Origin: an uncultured Blautia sp.
Lineage (GTDB): Bacteria > Bacillota > Clostridia > Lachnospirales > Lachnospiraceae
Assembly (NCBI GenBank): GCA_938028845.1
Contig: CALIZJ010000116.1
Coordinates: 1-7,363 of the forward strand
Direction of reading: 5' to 3'
DNA: 7,363 nucleotides
Below are positions 1-6,360 of this stretch, in pieces. Both the position numbers and the translations under genes were made by a program. Within the stretch, counting starts at the first letter, position 1, and each line of letters opens with the position of its first letter. Under the pieces are notes generated by a model. That model ran no database searches and was not told the origin of the DNA. It saw only the letters and a program-made list of their open reading frames with translations.

Positions 1-412
1 CGTCCTCAAACAAAACGGCTACTTTTCCAATAGGGCAGGTCAGCAGCTTTACCCGCTCCACATGCGCCCCATAATCCAGCGGATAAATATTGCCGATCAC
101 TTTTCCATCCTGCACATCTTTGATAGAGAGGGCATAGGCAAGGACCGGGTCTTTTGTCTGTTCATGGTAAAACTTCCACACTTTATTTGCTTGGCTGCCT
201 TCCAGATAGACCTCCCATTCTCGCAGGGTATAGGTGCCGCAGGGCCGCGATAGCCAGAGAAGGCGCCGGTCCTCCGGTTCTCCCGATACGGCCAGCTTTG
301 GAATCAGCTCTTTATCCAGGTCAAAATCATCTTTATAATGCTGCGTGTGTAGCTCCATGATCTGCTCCAGGCTGTCCAGTATATCCACGCCCTCGAATCT
401 TATCGCGCCCAT
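1..412 (-). CDS. ICE accessory protein, N-terminal 137 residues (3' end cut by window edge)
   Basis: An open frame begins at the ATG at 412-410 and continues to the left edge without a stop, so only 137 residues are visible. The start overlaps the stop of the upstream gene as TGATG, with a weak AAAGGGA ribosome site 6 nt upstream; translational coupling is likely. Visible segments are an acidic, helical-looking N-terminus (residues 1-40), then LLWLSRPCGTYTLREWEVYL (51-70) and FYHEQTKDPVLAYAL (81-95), then GNIYPLDYGAHVERV (107-121). From memory, this RPxGT...EQTxDxxLAYA...GNxYxLDYxAH pattern recurs at the start of many Clostridia ICE accessory proteins that carry variable C-terminal domains. 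I cannot name a Pfam family with confidence and assign no function. No signal peptide or membrane segment is visible. The gene is surely real, because the reading frame is intact, the codon use matches its neighbours and it is linked to the operon; its role is unknown. Confidence 0.8.
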   Translation of the reverse strand, partial: MGAIRFEGVDILDSLEQIMELHTQHYKDDFDLDKELIPKLAVSGEPEDRRLLWLSRPCGTYTLREWEVYLEGSQANKVWKFYHEQTKDPVLAYALSIKDVQDGKVIGNIYPLDYGAHVERVKLLTCPIGKVAVLFED

Positions 413-1350
413 CAGCGTTCCCTTTCCGGCGCAGGAGGCGCAACCTGCCTGGCCTCATGTTCCGGGCGGTCTGCTTTCAGCTTTTCCATGAGAGAGGTTT
501 TTCCCTCCGGCAACGTCTCCGGGGCAAGATCCTGGATTTCCTCATAAGTCTGCCCGTCTGTCAGGTCAGGGCGCACAGGCGGCTCATTATTGAGCCTGCC
601 ATCCAGCATATTGTAATTTCCGGTCTGGCCTTCCTCGTAAAGCTCCGCATTACGCAGATAGCTCTCCGGCGGCTGGAAGGGCTGCCCGGCAAACAGGATT
701 TCCCTGTGGGGCGTAAACTGTGATAGCACGCCGTCTCGAAGACTTGCAAATTCTTCATACTGGCGCAGGGTAAGGCCGCGCTCCAGCATTTCCGCCTGGG
801 TATGCGCCCAGCCCTCCCCATAGAGGAAATAGTACATATCCGGCTGGTCGCAGACAAAGCACAGGGAGCCGTCCTGGTTGTCATAATAGGATACCTGCAT
901 ATCCTGACAGTGGCAGCGTTCCTCACGCCCCAGGTACACCCGGTTGTCCGCGCCCAGCATGGCGACCATGCCCGCATAGTTGCTATGGACCGTAGAACGA
1001 ATTTCCACCAATGGGTCCGCCTCCGGCATGGCCTGCCTGCCGGGAATTTCGTTCCGCTTTTCTGCCGCGTCATTTCTCGGCGTCACTTCCTCATGGGCGC
1101 GGGCATCCAAATCCGGCTGCGCCTGTGCGGAAGTCTTTCTGACGGCGCCCGGCTCCGGTTCTTTCTCCTGTGCGTAATAATGGACATTGGCGGTAGTTTT
1201 GCTGTTCATTTCCCTGGCGTAAGCCTCCGCAGCCTCGCGGGTGTCAAATTCCAAAGGCTTTCCGTCCTCCTTGCACCACGCCTCGGCGTGGCCGAAGATG
1301 GAAGCGCCGCTGCGCACCGCCCATACACCGTAGGTTGTTTCTTTTCCCAT
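412..1350 (-). CDS. DUF4316-like ICE accessory protein (312 aa)
   Basis: I place the start at ATG 1350-1348 because AGGAGG lies 6 nt upstream and just after the stop of the preceding gene; a longer frame to 1527 would run back into that gene. The N-terminal block (residues 1-70) has GVWAVRSGASIFGHAEAW and then REAAEAYAREMN, with QEKEPEPGAVR at 61-71. A charged, probably disordered linker follows (72-110). A middle domain (111-230) contains a cysteine cluster: C146 and C148 in RCHCQD, and C164 and C167 in LCFVCD. These four may bind a metal. The C-terminus, ESYLRNAELYE (229-239) and GNYNMLDGRLNNEPP (244-258), resembles DUF4316, a domain of unknown function found at the ends of ICE proteins. 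The tail TSLMEKLKADRP...ERER resembles the tails of two upstream genes. It is predicted soluble and cytoplasmic. The domain assignment is from memory; the function is unknown. Confidence 0.85.
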   Translation of the reverse strand: MGKETTYGVWAVRSGASIFGHAEAWCKEDGKPLEFDTREAAEAYAREMNSKTTANVHYYAQEKEPEPGAVRKTSAQAQPDLDARAHEEVTPRNDAAEKRNEIPGRQAMPEADPLVEIRSTVHSNYAGMVAMLGADNRVYLGREERCHCQDMQVSYYDNQDGSLCFVCDQPDMYYFLYGEGWAHTQAEMLERGLTLRQYEEFASLRDGVLSQFTPHREILFAGQPFQPPESYLRNAELYEEGQTGNYNMLDGRLNNEPPVRPDLTDGQTYEEIQDLAPETLPEGKTSLMEKLKADRPEHEARQVAPPAPERER

Positions 1351-1361
1351 TCTGATCCTCC

Positions 1362-2000
1362 TTATCGTTCCTGCTGTTTTGATGGTTTCTGCTTTTGGGG
1401 CATCTCCGTGTGCTTTGCGTCTTTTATCTGCTGCCGGAGGGAAGGTCTGTGCTCCGGCTCCGCTTCGGAATCCGTGATATTGACATACTCGCCAATAATA
1501 CAAAGCGCCTCCCCGTAACTGCCACAAGCAAACACCCGGTCCTTCATTTCCTTTGCCTGATCCTTCAGGTCATGCTCCCGCAGGGTACGGGCAGCAATGC
1601 CTACCAGATTGAAGATATTGCCGTCCTGGCCGATCAGCGCACAATCCGGTTTTTCCGGCTCCGGCGAAGGTTCCCCGATAAAACCGCCCAAACGGTTCGG
1701 CACAAAATCGGACAGCCAGGTGCCCCCGAAATTCTCATGGGTCTGCAAACGCCACATGGCAAGTTTCCCAATGTCCAGCTTCACATCCTCGAAAGGATAG
1801 AGCAGACAGGTGAGCTCCCCATACTGGAAAGTGGAAACATCCTCAAATCTGCTGCCGTCCTTCAAAATCCCCGCCTCGGTGAACATCTCATTGATCCCGT
1901 CCACCCATTCCTTCAAATCCCCACCGCAGCCCTGCAGGATCAGGCCGTCTTTGCCCTCCATGTGCCGCAGGTCATCGGTTGTGATCGTATTGATATTCAA
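1362..2000 (-). CDS. DUF4313-like ICE accessory protein, TTG start (212 aa)
   Basis: The frame is open to 2111, but that part overlaps the upstream gene. The best start is TTG at 2000-1998, placed 7 nt after AGGAGG, which overlaps the upstream TAG stop. The protein has two parts. Residues 1-108 contain DVSTFQYGELTCLLYPFEDV (54-73) and then MWRLQTHENFGGTWLSDFVP (82-101), followed by NRLGGF; I associate this with DUF4313-like proteins, moderately sure. Residues 118-176 contain PDCALIGQDGNIFNLVGIAA and SYGEALCIIGEYVNIT, a module I recall in many Firmicute ICE accessory proteins. The tail has RPSLRQQIKDAK (185-196) and ends QQER, like the upstream gene. No catalytic motif, signal peptide or membrane helix is visible. 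Its place between other ICE orphan genes suggests a non-essential role in transfer or establishment, which is inference. Confidence 0.82.
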   Translation of the reverse strand: MNINTITTDDLRHMEGKDGLILQGCGGDLKEWVDGINEMFTEAGILKDGSRFEDVSTFQYGELTCLLYPFEDVKLDIGKLAMWRLQTHENFGGTWLSDFVPNRLGGFIGEPSPEPEKPDCALIGQDGNIFNLVGIAARTLREHDLKDQAKEMKDRVFACGSYGEALCIIGEYVNITDSEAEPEHRPSLRQQIKDAKHTEMPQKQKPSKQQER

Positions 2001-2011
2001 AAAATCGCCTC

Positions 2012-2536
2012 CTATCGTTCCTGTTGATGATTCGTTTTCTGCCGGGTGGCTTTTGCCTCCGGCTGTTTCTTTAGCTGCCTGCGGACAGAGGGTTTCTGCT
2101 CCGGTTTCCACATATCCGTAAAAATATCGGATAATGGCTGCTCCCAGCGTTCCCCGAAGCCGCGAACCACCGTACCCGCCAGAGCGCCGTTTCCCTGAAA
2201 CATTTTCAGTGTGTCAAAAGCCCGGTCAAACAGCTTGATATTTCTCCCGTCCACACAGGGAGCAAAATGGATCACCCCTTTGGGATAGCCCCCGCCAGTA
2301 CCGATCCAGCCCCGGACAAAATCGTCATAGCCTTTTGTGATCCCGGCATCGGCCAGTTCGTTGGCATGGCTGGAAACCATTGTACTTGTGGCTGCATACT
2401 GATAACCTAAGACCAATATGCCGGTTTTCGGGTTATACATAAAGCGCCGATTATCAATCTGCTGTATATCGATTATCTGCCTCATGGTATCAATCCGCAT
2501 AAGCTCTTTTGTAATCGCTGTCTTTTCTATCTGCAT
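2012..2536 (-). CDS. Unrecognised ICE-linked protein (about 174 aa)
   Basis: I do not recognise this family. The frame is open from TTG at 2641, but its first 35 codons run through a structured inverted-repeat element, so a later start is likelier. I list ATG 2536-2534 (MQIEKTAIT). A GGGAGG motif sits only 1 nt upstream, unusually close, so ATG 2500 (MRIDTM) or ATG 2485 (MRQIID) remain possible; without them the protein would be 162 or 157 aa. The best-looking conserved core is RFMYNPKTGILVLGYQYAAT (31-50), VSSHANELADAGITKGYDDF (54-73), GWIGTGGGYPKGVIHFAP (77-94) and LFDRAFDTLKMFQGNGALAG (102-121). It looks like a compact soluble alpha/beta domain. The tail has KPSVRRQLKKQPE (148-160) and ends QQER, matching the next gene's tail. 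The TAG stop is part of the next gene's TAGGAGG ribosome site, so the two are probably translated together. Confidence 0.75.
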   Translation of the reverse strand: MQIEKTAITKELMRIDTMRQIIDIQQIDNRRFMYNPKTGILVLGYQYAATSTMVSSHANELADAGITKGYDDFVRGWIGTGGGYPKGVIHFAPCVDGRNIKLFDRAFDTLKMFQGNGALAGTVVRGFGERWEQPLSDIFTDMWKPEQKPSVRRQLKKQPEAKATRQKTNHQQER

Positions 2537-2555
2537 CCCTCCCGTCCATTGATTT

Positions 2556-2667
2556 GTCCGCAACTTAGACCCGCTTCGGGGCGTCAGAGTATTCTTATAC
2601 AGCCGCCCCTCAAACCGGGTTCCGAAAGCCTTGAAAATCAAGCCTCATTTTGGCCAAGTTGCGGACA
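2556..2667 (-). other. Candidate structured RNA element closed by an 11-bp inverted repeat
   Basis: GTCCGCAACTT occurs at both ends of this 112-bp stretch as perfect inverted copies (2556-2566 and 2657-2667). Read as minus-strand RNA, this forms a closing stem P1, extendable to 13 bp with one G-U. Inside are a small hairpin P2 (CUUUGA/UCAAGG, loop UUU, plus positions 2629-2643) and a long hairpin P3 (2569-2620). P3 is built from ACCCG/CGGGU, then an internal loop GUUUGA/GAAG, then GGGGCG/CGCCCC, then a second internal loop and GUAU-AAGA-AUAC. Together they make a plausible three-way junction. The element starts 2 nt after the stop of the VLP gene and ends about 20 nt before the next start, so it occupies the whole intergenic space. 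It could be a cis-regulatory RNA, a processing site or a MITE-like insertion; no clear target duplication flanks it. Confidence 0.6.
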
Positions 2668-2669
2668 TA

Positions 2670-3047
2670 TTACCCTTGATTTTGCCTGATCCGGCGCTTG
2701 CGTTCCCGCTCGGATTTCCGTCTGGCAAAGGCGCGGCAGGAATCCGAACAATACGCCTGGCTGGTAGTAGGCAGATAGGTTTTCCCACAGACCGGGCATG
2801 TTTTCTGTTTCAGGGAAGTGTCCTCGCCGGTAATGGCAGATTCCAGCGCCGGGTCCACCGGCAGCACCGCCTCCTGAAAGTACCGGCAGAAAGAGCCGGT
2901 CCACCATTTTTGCAGCATATAACAGGGGCAGTCTAAGGGGAGGCAGAGCCTATCCTGATTGTCATGGTTGGCGCACAGGTCTGTTACCAGCCTTCGGATC
3001 GCTGCCCGTTCCTGTCTTGTTAATTCCCGTGAGGGCTGCCCGTTCAT
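2670..3047 (-). CDS. Cysteine-rich VLP domain protein (125 aa)
   Basis: This matches the 'cysteine-rich VLP' family (PF14194), known almost only from Firmicute mobile elements and of unknown function. Domain 1 (residues 8-75) has ELTRQERAAIRRLV, C25, C35, then LPLDCPCYMLQKWWTG with C40 and C42, C54 in FCRYFQEA, and the family-naming VLP (61-63) before DPALESAITGE. The five cysteines could hold a metal or Fe-S centre, which is inference. Domain 2 (80-110) is a zinc-finger-like CPVC...YCSDSC module (C84, C87, C100, C104), followed by a very basic tail (RRKSERERKRRIRQ) suited to nucleic-acid binding. The ATG at 3047 overlaps the TopB stop as ATGA, with GGAGG inside the end of topB, so translation is coupled to TopB. 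A link to DNA processing alongside TopB is plausible but unproven. Confidence 0.92.
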   Translation of the reverse strand: MNGQPSRELTRQERAAIRRLVTDLCANHDNQDRLCLPLDCPCYMLQKWWTGSFCRYFQEAVLPVDPALESAITGEDTSLKQKTCPVCGKTYLPTTSQAYCSDSCRAFARRKSERERKRRIRQNQG

Positions 3048-5152
3048 TTCCTCCTGCCTTTCTTAGCCGGAAATTCCAGCTTGAAATTCACATATTTTCC
3101 GCCTGTATCATCCAGCAGCACCACCGCGTCATAGGTCTTTCCTGTTTTTTCGCTGTAAAGCCCGGACATGGAAACGCGGCCCTCTTTCAGAAGAGCCGCC
3201 GCCACGGATTTTGTTATGGATTTTTTCTTTCCGGAAAAGAATTTATTGTCTTTCCACAGCGCAAAGGCACAGTCCCGGTTATCACAAAAGAAGCCTTTTT
3301 TGCCCTCATATACGGTTCCGCCGCAGCGGGGGCAGGTGCCGACAGCCTCACGCCCGTTTCTTTTTGCATCCGGGAACAGGCCGGCAAAGCGTTCCTCCGG
3401 GACGGTATGTTCTTTTACCAGCGTCCGGCTCATATCCGCAATCTGCCCCATAAAGGATTCTGCAGCCAGCTCGCCGCGTTCCACCTGCTTTAGCATGGAT
3501 TCCCATTCTGCGGTGAGCGTAGGCGATTTGATATTGTCCGGCAGGACCAGGATCAGGTTCGTACCTTTTTCCGTTGGAATAAGCTGCTTTTTCTTCCGCT
3601 GCACAAATCCGGCAGAGACCAGTTTTTCCAGTGTAGCCGCACGGGTGGCCGGGGTGCCTAATCCCTTGCGCTCGGCGTCCTCCGGCATGTCCCCGGCACC
3701 GGCTGTCTCCATAGCTGCCAAAAGGGAATCCTCCGTATAGTGCTTCGGCGGGGAGGTTTTACCATCCCGGACGCTGGCAGAGACCGTTTCAAAAACCTGC
3801 CCCTCCTGCAGCACGGGGAGGGAGGCATCCTTGTTCCCGTCATCCTCCGGGCTGGATTGTTTCAATCCCATGCGGTAGAGGCGTTCCACTTCCTTCCATC
3901 CGGCCTGTAATTCTGTCTTTCCTTTTGCCGTGAAGGAATGGCCCCAGCAGTCCAGAACCGCCGTCACCGCCTCGAACCGGTGCGCCTGTGCCGTGGCAGA
4001 GAGCAGCCTTGCAGCGATCAGCGTCAGTACATCCCGCTCCCCGGAAGGCAGCTCCGATAAATCCGTCCGGGCAATCTCCACCGTGGGAATGATCGCATGG
4101 TGGTCGGTGACTTTGCTGCCATCCGTTACGCGGTCAATATCCGGTTCCTCGGCACAGCCTTTTCCAAATGGCATATGATCCCGCAGCCAGAGAACCAGGG
4201 AAGCGGCGGTTGCCTGCATATTCTCGGTCAAATACTGGCTGTCCGTCCGGGGATAGGTCGCCAGCTTTTTCTCATAGAGGGACTGCACATAGTCAAGGGT
4301 CTGCTGAGCCGTATAGCCATAGATACGGTTACATTCCCGCTGCAAAGTCGTCAGGTCATACAGGCGGGGCGGCTGCACCGTCTTGACCTGCTTTTCCACG
4401 GACAGCACCGAAGCAGTCTGCCCGTCACAATTCCTGCGGATTTTTTCAGCTTCATTTTTCCCCGACAGCTTTTCCCCAGAGGCAGTAAAGCCGCCGCAGG
4501 TGATCTCCGGCACATAGAAAGGCTTGCTCGTAAATGCCTGAATATCCGCCTCCCGCTGTACCAGAAGGGCCAGCGTGGGTGACATGACGCGCCCCACATT
4601 CAGCGTGACGCCATACAGGACAGAGAAAAGCCGGGTGGCGTTAATACCGATCAGCCAGTCGGCTCCAGCCCGGCAGACCGCCGCGTCATAGAGCTTATCG
4701 TAGTCGCTGCCAGGGCGCAGGTGTTCAAACCCGTCACGGATCGCCGCATCCTCCATACTGGAAATCCAGAGGCGTTCCATCGGTTTCTTACATCCGGCGT
4801 GTTCATAGACCAGACGGAAGATCAGTTCACCCTCACGCCCGGCATCGGTAGCGCATACCACCGATTCCACCCGTTTGTCTTTCATCAGCCGACAAAGAAG
4901 GTCAAGCTGCTTTTTCTTATCCTTTGGCACCTCGTATTTCCATTCTTCCGGCAGGATCGGCAGATCACCATAACGCCATTTGGCATACTGTTCCCCATAA
5001 GCCTCCGGCTGCGCCAGCTCCAGAAGGTGCCCCACGCACCAGCTCACCAGATAGCCGCCGCCCTCCAGGTAGCCGTCTTTTTTCTCATTCGCACCCAGAA
5101 CCGCCGCCAGCGACATGGCGACAGAGGGCTTTTCCGCAATTACTAATTTCAT
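3044..5152 (-). CDS. topB: DNA topoisomerase III (type IA)
   Basis: A type IA topoisomerase that cuts one strand through a tyrosine link and passes or decatenates DNA; ICE-borne copies are thought to serve element replication or transfer. I choose ATG 5152 (MKLVIAEKPS) because GGAGG lies 8 nt upstream; the in-frame ATG at 5167 overlaps that ribosome site. The full length is 702 aa. The Toprim domain (1-135) shows EKPS (7-10) and ATDAGREGELIF (101-112). The core has GRVMSPTLALLVQRE (187-201), catalytic Tyr300 in ATYPRTDSQYL, TDHHAIIPT (349-357) and GLGTPATRAATLEKL (497-511). The C-terminus carries a four-cysteine zinc ribbon (C607, C610, C623, C628), then FALWKDNKFFSGKKK and a basic end KKGRRK. 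All key motifs are intact, so the enzyme should be active. The gene lies between the LPD28 and VLP genes in a tight operon. Confidence 0.97.
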   Translation of the reverse strand: MKLVIAEKPSVAMSLAAVLGANEKKDGYLEGGGYLVSWCVGHLLELAQPEAYGEQYAKWRYGDLPILPEEWKYEVPKDKKKQLDLLCRLMKDKRVESVVCATDAGREGELIFRLVYEHAGCKKPMERLWISSMEDAAIRDGFEHLRPGSDYDKLYDAAVCRAGADWLIGINATRLFSVLYGVTLNVGRVMSPTLALLVQREADIQAFTSKPFYVPEITCGGFTASGEKLSGKNEAEKIRRNCDGQTASVLSVEKQVKTVQPPRLYDLTTLQRECNRIYGYTAQQTLDYVQSLYEKKLATYPRTDSQYLTENMQATAASLVLWLRDHMPFGKGCAEEPDIDRVTDGSKVTDHHAIIPTVEIARTDLSELPSGERDVLTLIAARLLSATAQAHRFEAVTAVLDCWGHSFTAKGKTELQAGWKEVERLYRMGLKQSSPEDDGNKDASLPVLQEGQVFETVSASVRDGKTSPPKHYTEDSLLAAMETAGAGDMPEDAERKGLGTPATRAATLEKLVSAGFVQRKKKQLIPTEKGTNLILVLPDNIKSPTLTAEWESMLKQVERGELAAESFMGQIADMSRTLVKEHTVPEERFAGLFPDAKRNGREAVGTCPRCGGTVYEGKKGFFCDNRDCAFALWKDNKFFSGKKKSITKSVAAALLKEGRVSMSGLYSEKTGKTYDAVVLLDDTGGKYVNFKLEFPAKKGRRK

Positions 5153-5170
5153 TCCTGTAACCTCCATTTC

Positions 5171-6064
5171 TTATAGCTCCGGTTTATTTCGGCCTATTTG
5201 CTTTGTTTTGGGTTTCATCGTGTCTTTTTCCTGTATCTGCTGTCGGTGGCTGGAAAGCTGCTCCACCACGCCTTTTTTCTGGCTGTCAGCACACCCGCCA
5301 AGGGCTGCGGTGGTTTCCTTTACCAGATTTGCCCGCTGGATGTTTCGGTCAAAGCAGGTAAGATAGGCATGGTAATCGCCTTGTCCGGGGGAGCAGCGCA
5401 GACAGTAGCGGTAATTCTCTGTCTCCACTACATATCCATAATTCTGCCGCCAGCCGCCTTCGATTGCCCCGCCGTGGCTGTAGCAGAAGCGGCTCATGGA
5501 ATTTAAGTCCTTCAAAACACTGTCTCTAAGCTGATCGACCACTTGGCCTAATTCTTTTTTAAAAGCGGCGCTGTTCAGACTTTCTTCCCCGCGCGGGTGC
5601 CAGGTATGCCAAAATTCCTTACCGCCTGCTCCAAAGTCAATGCGGACATGACCGATGACGCCCATCTGTTTATCTTGATCTGGCGTCTGTGCATAAAAAA
5701 TGCCTGCCTCATCATTGGAAGCAGGACGTATCTCAAAGCGGGGACAGTATTGAAGTTTGTATTCCGCACAGAATTCTTTCAAGCTGATTTCGTCGCCCAG
5801 GAAATTAAATCCATCCCGCAGACGCTTATAACCGCTCTTTGGAATCTTGACCGGTTCAGGAGTCAGGACAGTACCCGCATGGTTGACACCTACATACAAC
5901 TCCAATGTTACCGGCCTGCCGGGATCATTGTCCGAACCCCGCAGGTTATAGCAGTAAAAGCCCAGCGGCACTGTACTCACATCCATCCGCGAATTTGTAA
6001 ACAGAGCCGGTTTTCCAAACAGCTCCACATGTTCAAATTGTTCCTTCATTGCATCCATGCTCAT
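5171..6064 (-). CDS. LPD28 domain-containing ICE protein (297 aa)
   Basis: The start is ATG 6064, with AAAGGAGG 10 nt upstream inside the end of the DUF3789 gene; ATGs at 6058 and 6049 are less well placed. Residues 14-103 match LPD28 (large polyvalent protein-associated domain 28): LFGKPALFTNSRMDVSTVP, YCYNLRGSDNDPGRPVT (38-54), VNHAGTVLTPEPV (60-72), FNFLGDEISLKEFCAEY (87-102). A second conserved region follows: GHVRIDFGAGGKEFWHTWHP (138-157), NSAAFKKELGQVVDQLRD (164-181), then GYVVETENYRYCLRCSPGQG (210-229) and AYLTCFDRN (233-241). The last 35 residues are basic and probably disordered, with VVEQLSSHRQQIQ recalling the tails of downstream genes. LPD domains occur in polyvalent proteins of phages and conjugative elements and are suspected to help incoming DNA establish itself; the exact function is unknown. 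Cytoplasmic, no membrane helix. The stop is 18 nt before the topB start codon. Confidence 0.88.
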   Translation of the reverse strand: MSMDAMKEQFEHVELFGKPALFTNSRMDVSTVPLGFYCYNLRGSDNDPGRPVTLELYVGVNHAGTVLTPEPVKIPKSGYKRLRDGFNFLGDEISLKEFCAEYKLQYCPRFEIRPASNDEAGIFYAQTPDQDKQMGVIGHVRIDFGAGGKEFWHTWHPRGEESLNSAAFKKELGQVVDQLRDSVLKDLNSMSRFCYSHGGAIEGGWRQNYGYVVETENYRYCLRCSPGQGDYHAYLTCFDRNIQRANLVKETTAALGGCADSQKKGVVEQLSSHRQQIQEKDTMKPKTKQIGRNKPEL

Positions 6065-6197
6065 TTACACGATTCCTCCTTTGCATTTGTTCAAATTCTT
6101 CGTCCGCTCGCTTTCCAGCCTGCAAAATACACATCAGTACAACGCCGGCAGACATACCGCAAGTAAAGGTCAGAAAGTGTGCTATAAGATTCCACAT
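6033..6197 (-). CDS. DUF3789 small membrane protein (54 aa)
   Basis: A short ORF starts at ATG 6197 with AGGAGG 8 nt upstream. It reads MWNLIAHFLTFTCGMSAGVV, then LMCILQAGKRADEEFEQMQ, and stops at TGA 6035-6033. One hydrophobic segment (about residues 4-26) precedes a positively charged QAGKRADEE, giving a single-pass membrane topology with an inside C-terminus. The G-x-x-x-G-V...MC-L-Q-AGK(R)ADEE pattern fits DUF3789 (PF12664), tiny membrane proteins found in Firmicute ICEs. The C-terminal 15 residues (NRVNEHGCNEGTI) may simply be read-on through the next gene's start region. It overlaps that gene by 32 nt and contains its ribosome site, so the two are probably coupled. It would be the first gene of the backbone operon after the terminator. 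The role is unknown; a link with a membrane transfer complex is inference. Confidence 0.85.
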   Translation of the reverse strand: MWNLIAHFLTFTCGMSAGVVLMCILQAGKRADEEFEQMQRRNRVNEHGCNEGTI

Positions 6198-6225
6198 AAA
6201 AATCGCCTCCTTTTTGAATTTAGCT

Positions 6226-6256
6226 TATATAGCAAAGATAAAATCTGACACGGCAA
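6226..6256 (-). promoter_or_regulatory. Candidate sigma-A promoter for the backbone operon
   Basis: On the minus strand, TTGCCG (6256-6251) and TATATA (6231-6226) are separated by 19 nt, and the -10 has the extended TGC prefix (TGCTATATA). It lies between the RNHCP terminator and the DUF3789 ribosome site, about 30 nt before the start codon, where a new transcription unit would need a promoter. The long spacer and weak -35 keep this tentative. Confidence 0.45.
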
Positions 6257-6275
6257 TACCGCCCTAGCGGTTGCC
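6252..6275. repeat. Imperfect palindrome overlapping the candidate -35
   Basis: GGCA-AT-ACCGC, loop CCTA, GCGGT-TGCC: a 9-bp stem with a 2-nt bulge. It overlaps the -35 of the candidate backbone promoter and sits about 12 bp from the 3' tail of the terminator. It may be an operator or a second terminator hairpin. No strong T-run follows on either strand, so an operator is slightly favoured, without proof. Confidence 0.4.
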
Positions 6276-6286
6276 ATTTCTTTCCC

Positions 6287-6334
6287 AAGAAAAAGAGCCG
6301 ATAACCGCATTTTAATTTGCGTGTTATTGGCTCT
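6287..6334 (-). terminator. Rho-independent terminator after the RNHCP gene
   Basis: Minus-strand AGAGCCAATAACACGCA pairs with TGCGGTTATCGGCTCT (plus positions 6318-6334 and 6294-6309), with an 8-nt loop and one unpaired base, followed by TTTTCTT. It begins about 27 nt after the RNHCP stop codon. It should separate cassette transcription from the ICE operon downstream. Confidence 0.9.
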
Positions 6335-6360
6335 GCGTCTTGCTCTGTATAGTTTTATAT

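Noticed and set aside
802..1518. Long plus-strand frame (238 codons) opposite the DUF4316-like gene
   Set aside because: It mirrors the real minus-strand gene, lacks a ribosome site and has an implausible protein sequence; it is a shadow of GC-rich coding DNA.
2556..2667. Group II intron or IS fragment as explanation of the inverted repeat
   Set aside because: No GUGYG start, domain V-like hairpin, reverse transcriptase or transposase sequence, and no clear target-site duplication. A MITE remains only a weak possibility.
4835..4850. TopB Toprim motif reads TDAGREGE instead of the DxD form
   Set aside because: This form is, to my knowledge, usual for Firmicute TopB enzymes, so it is not evidence of inactivation.
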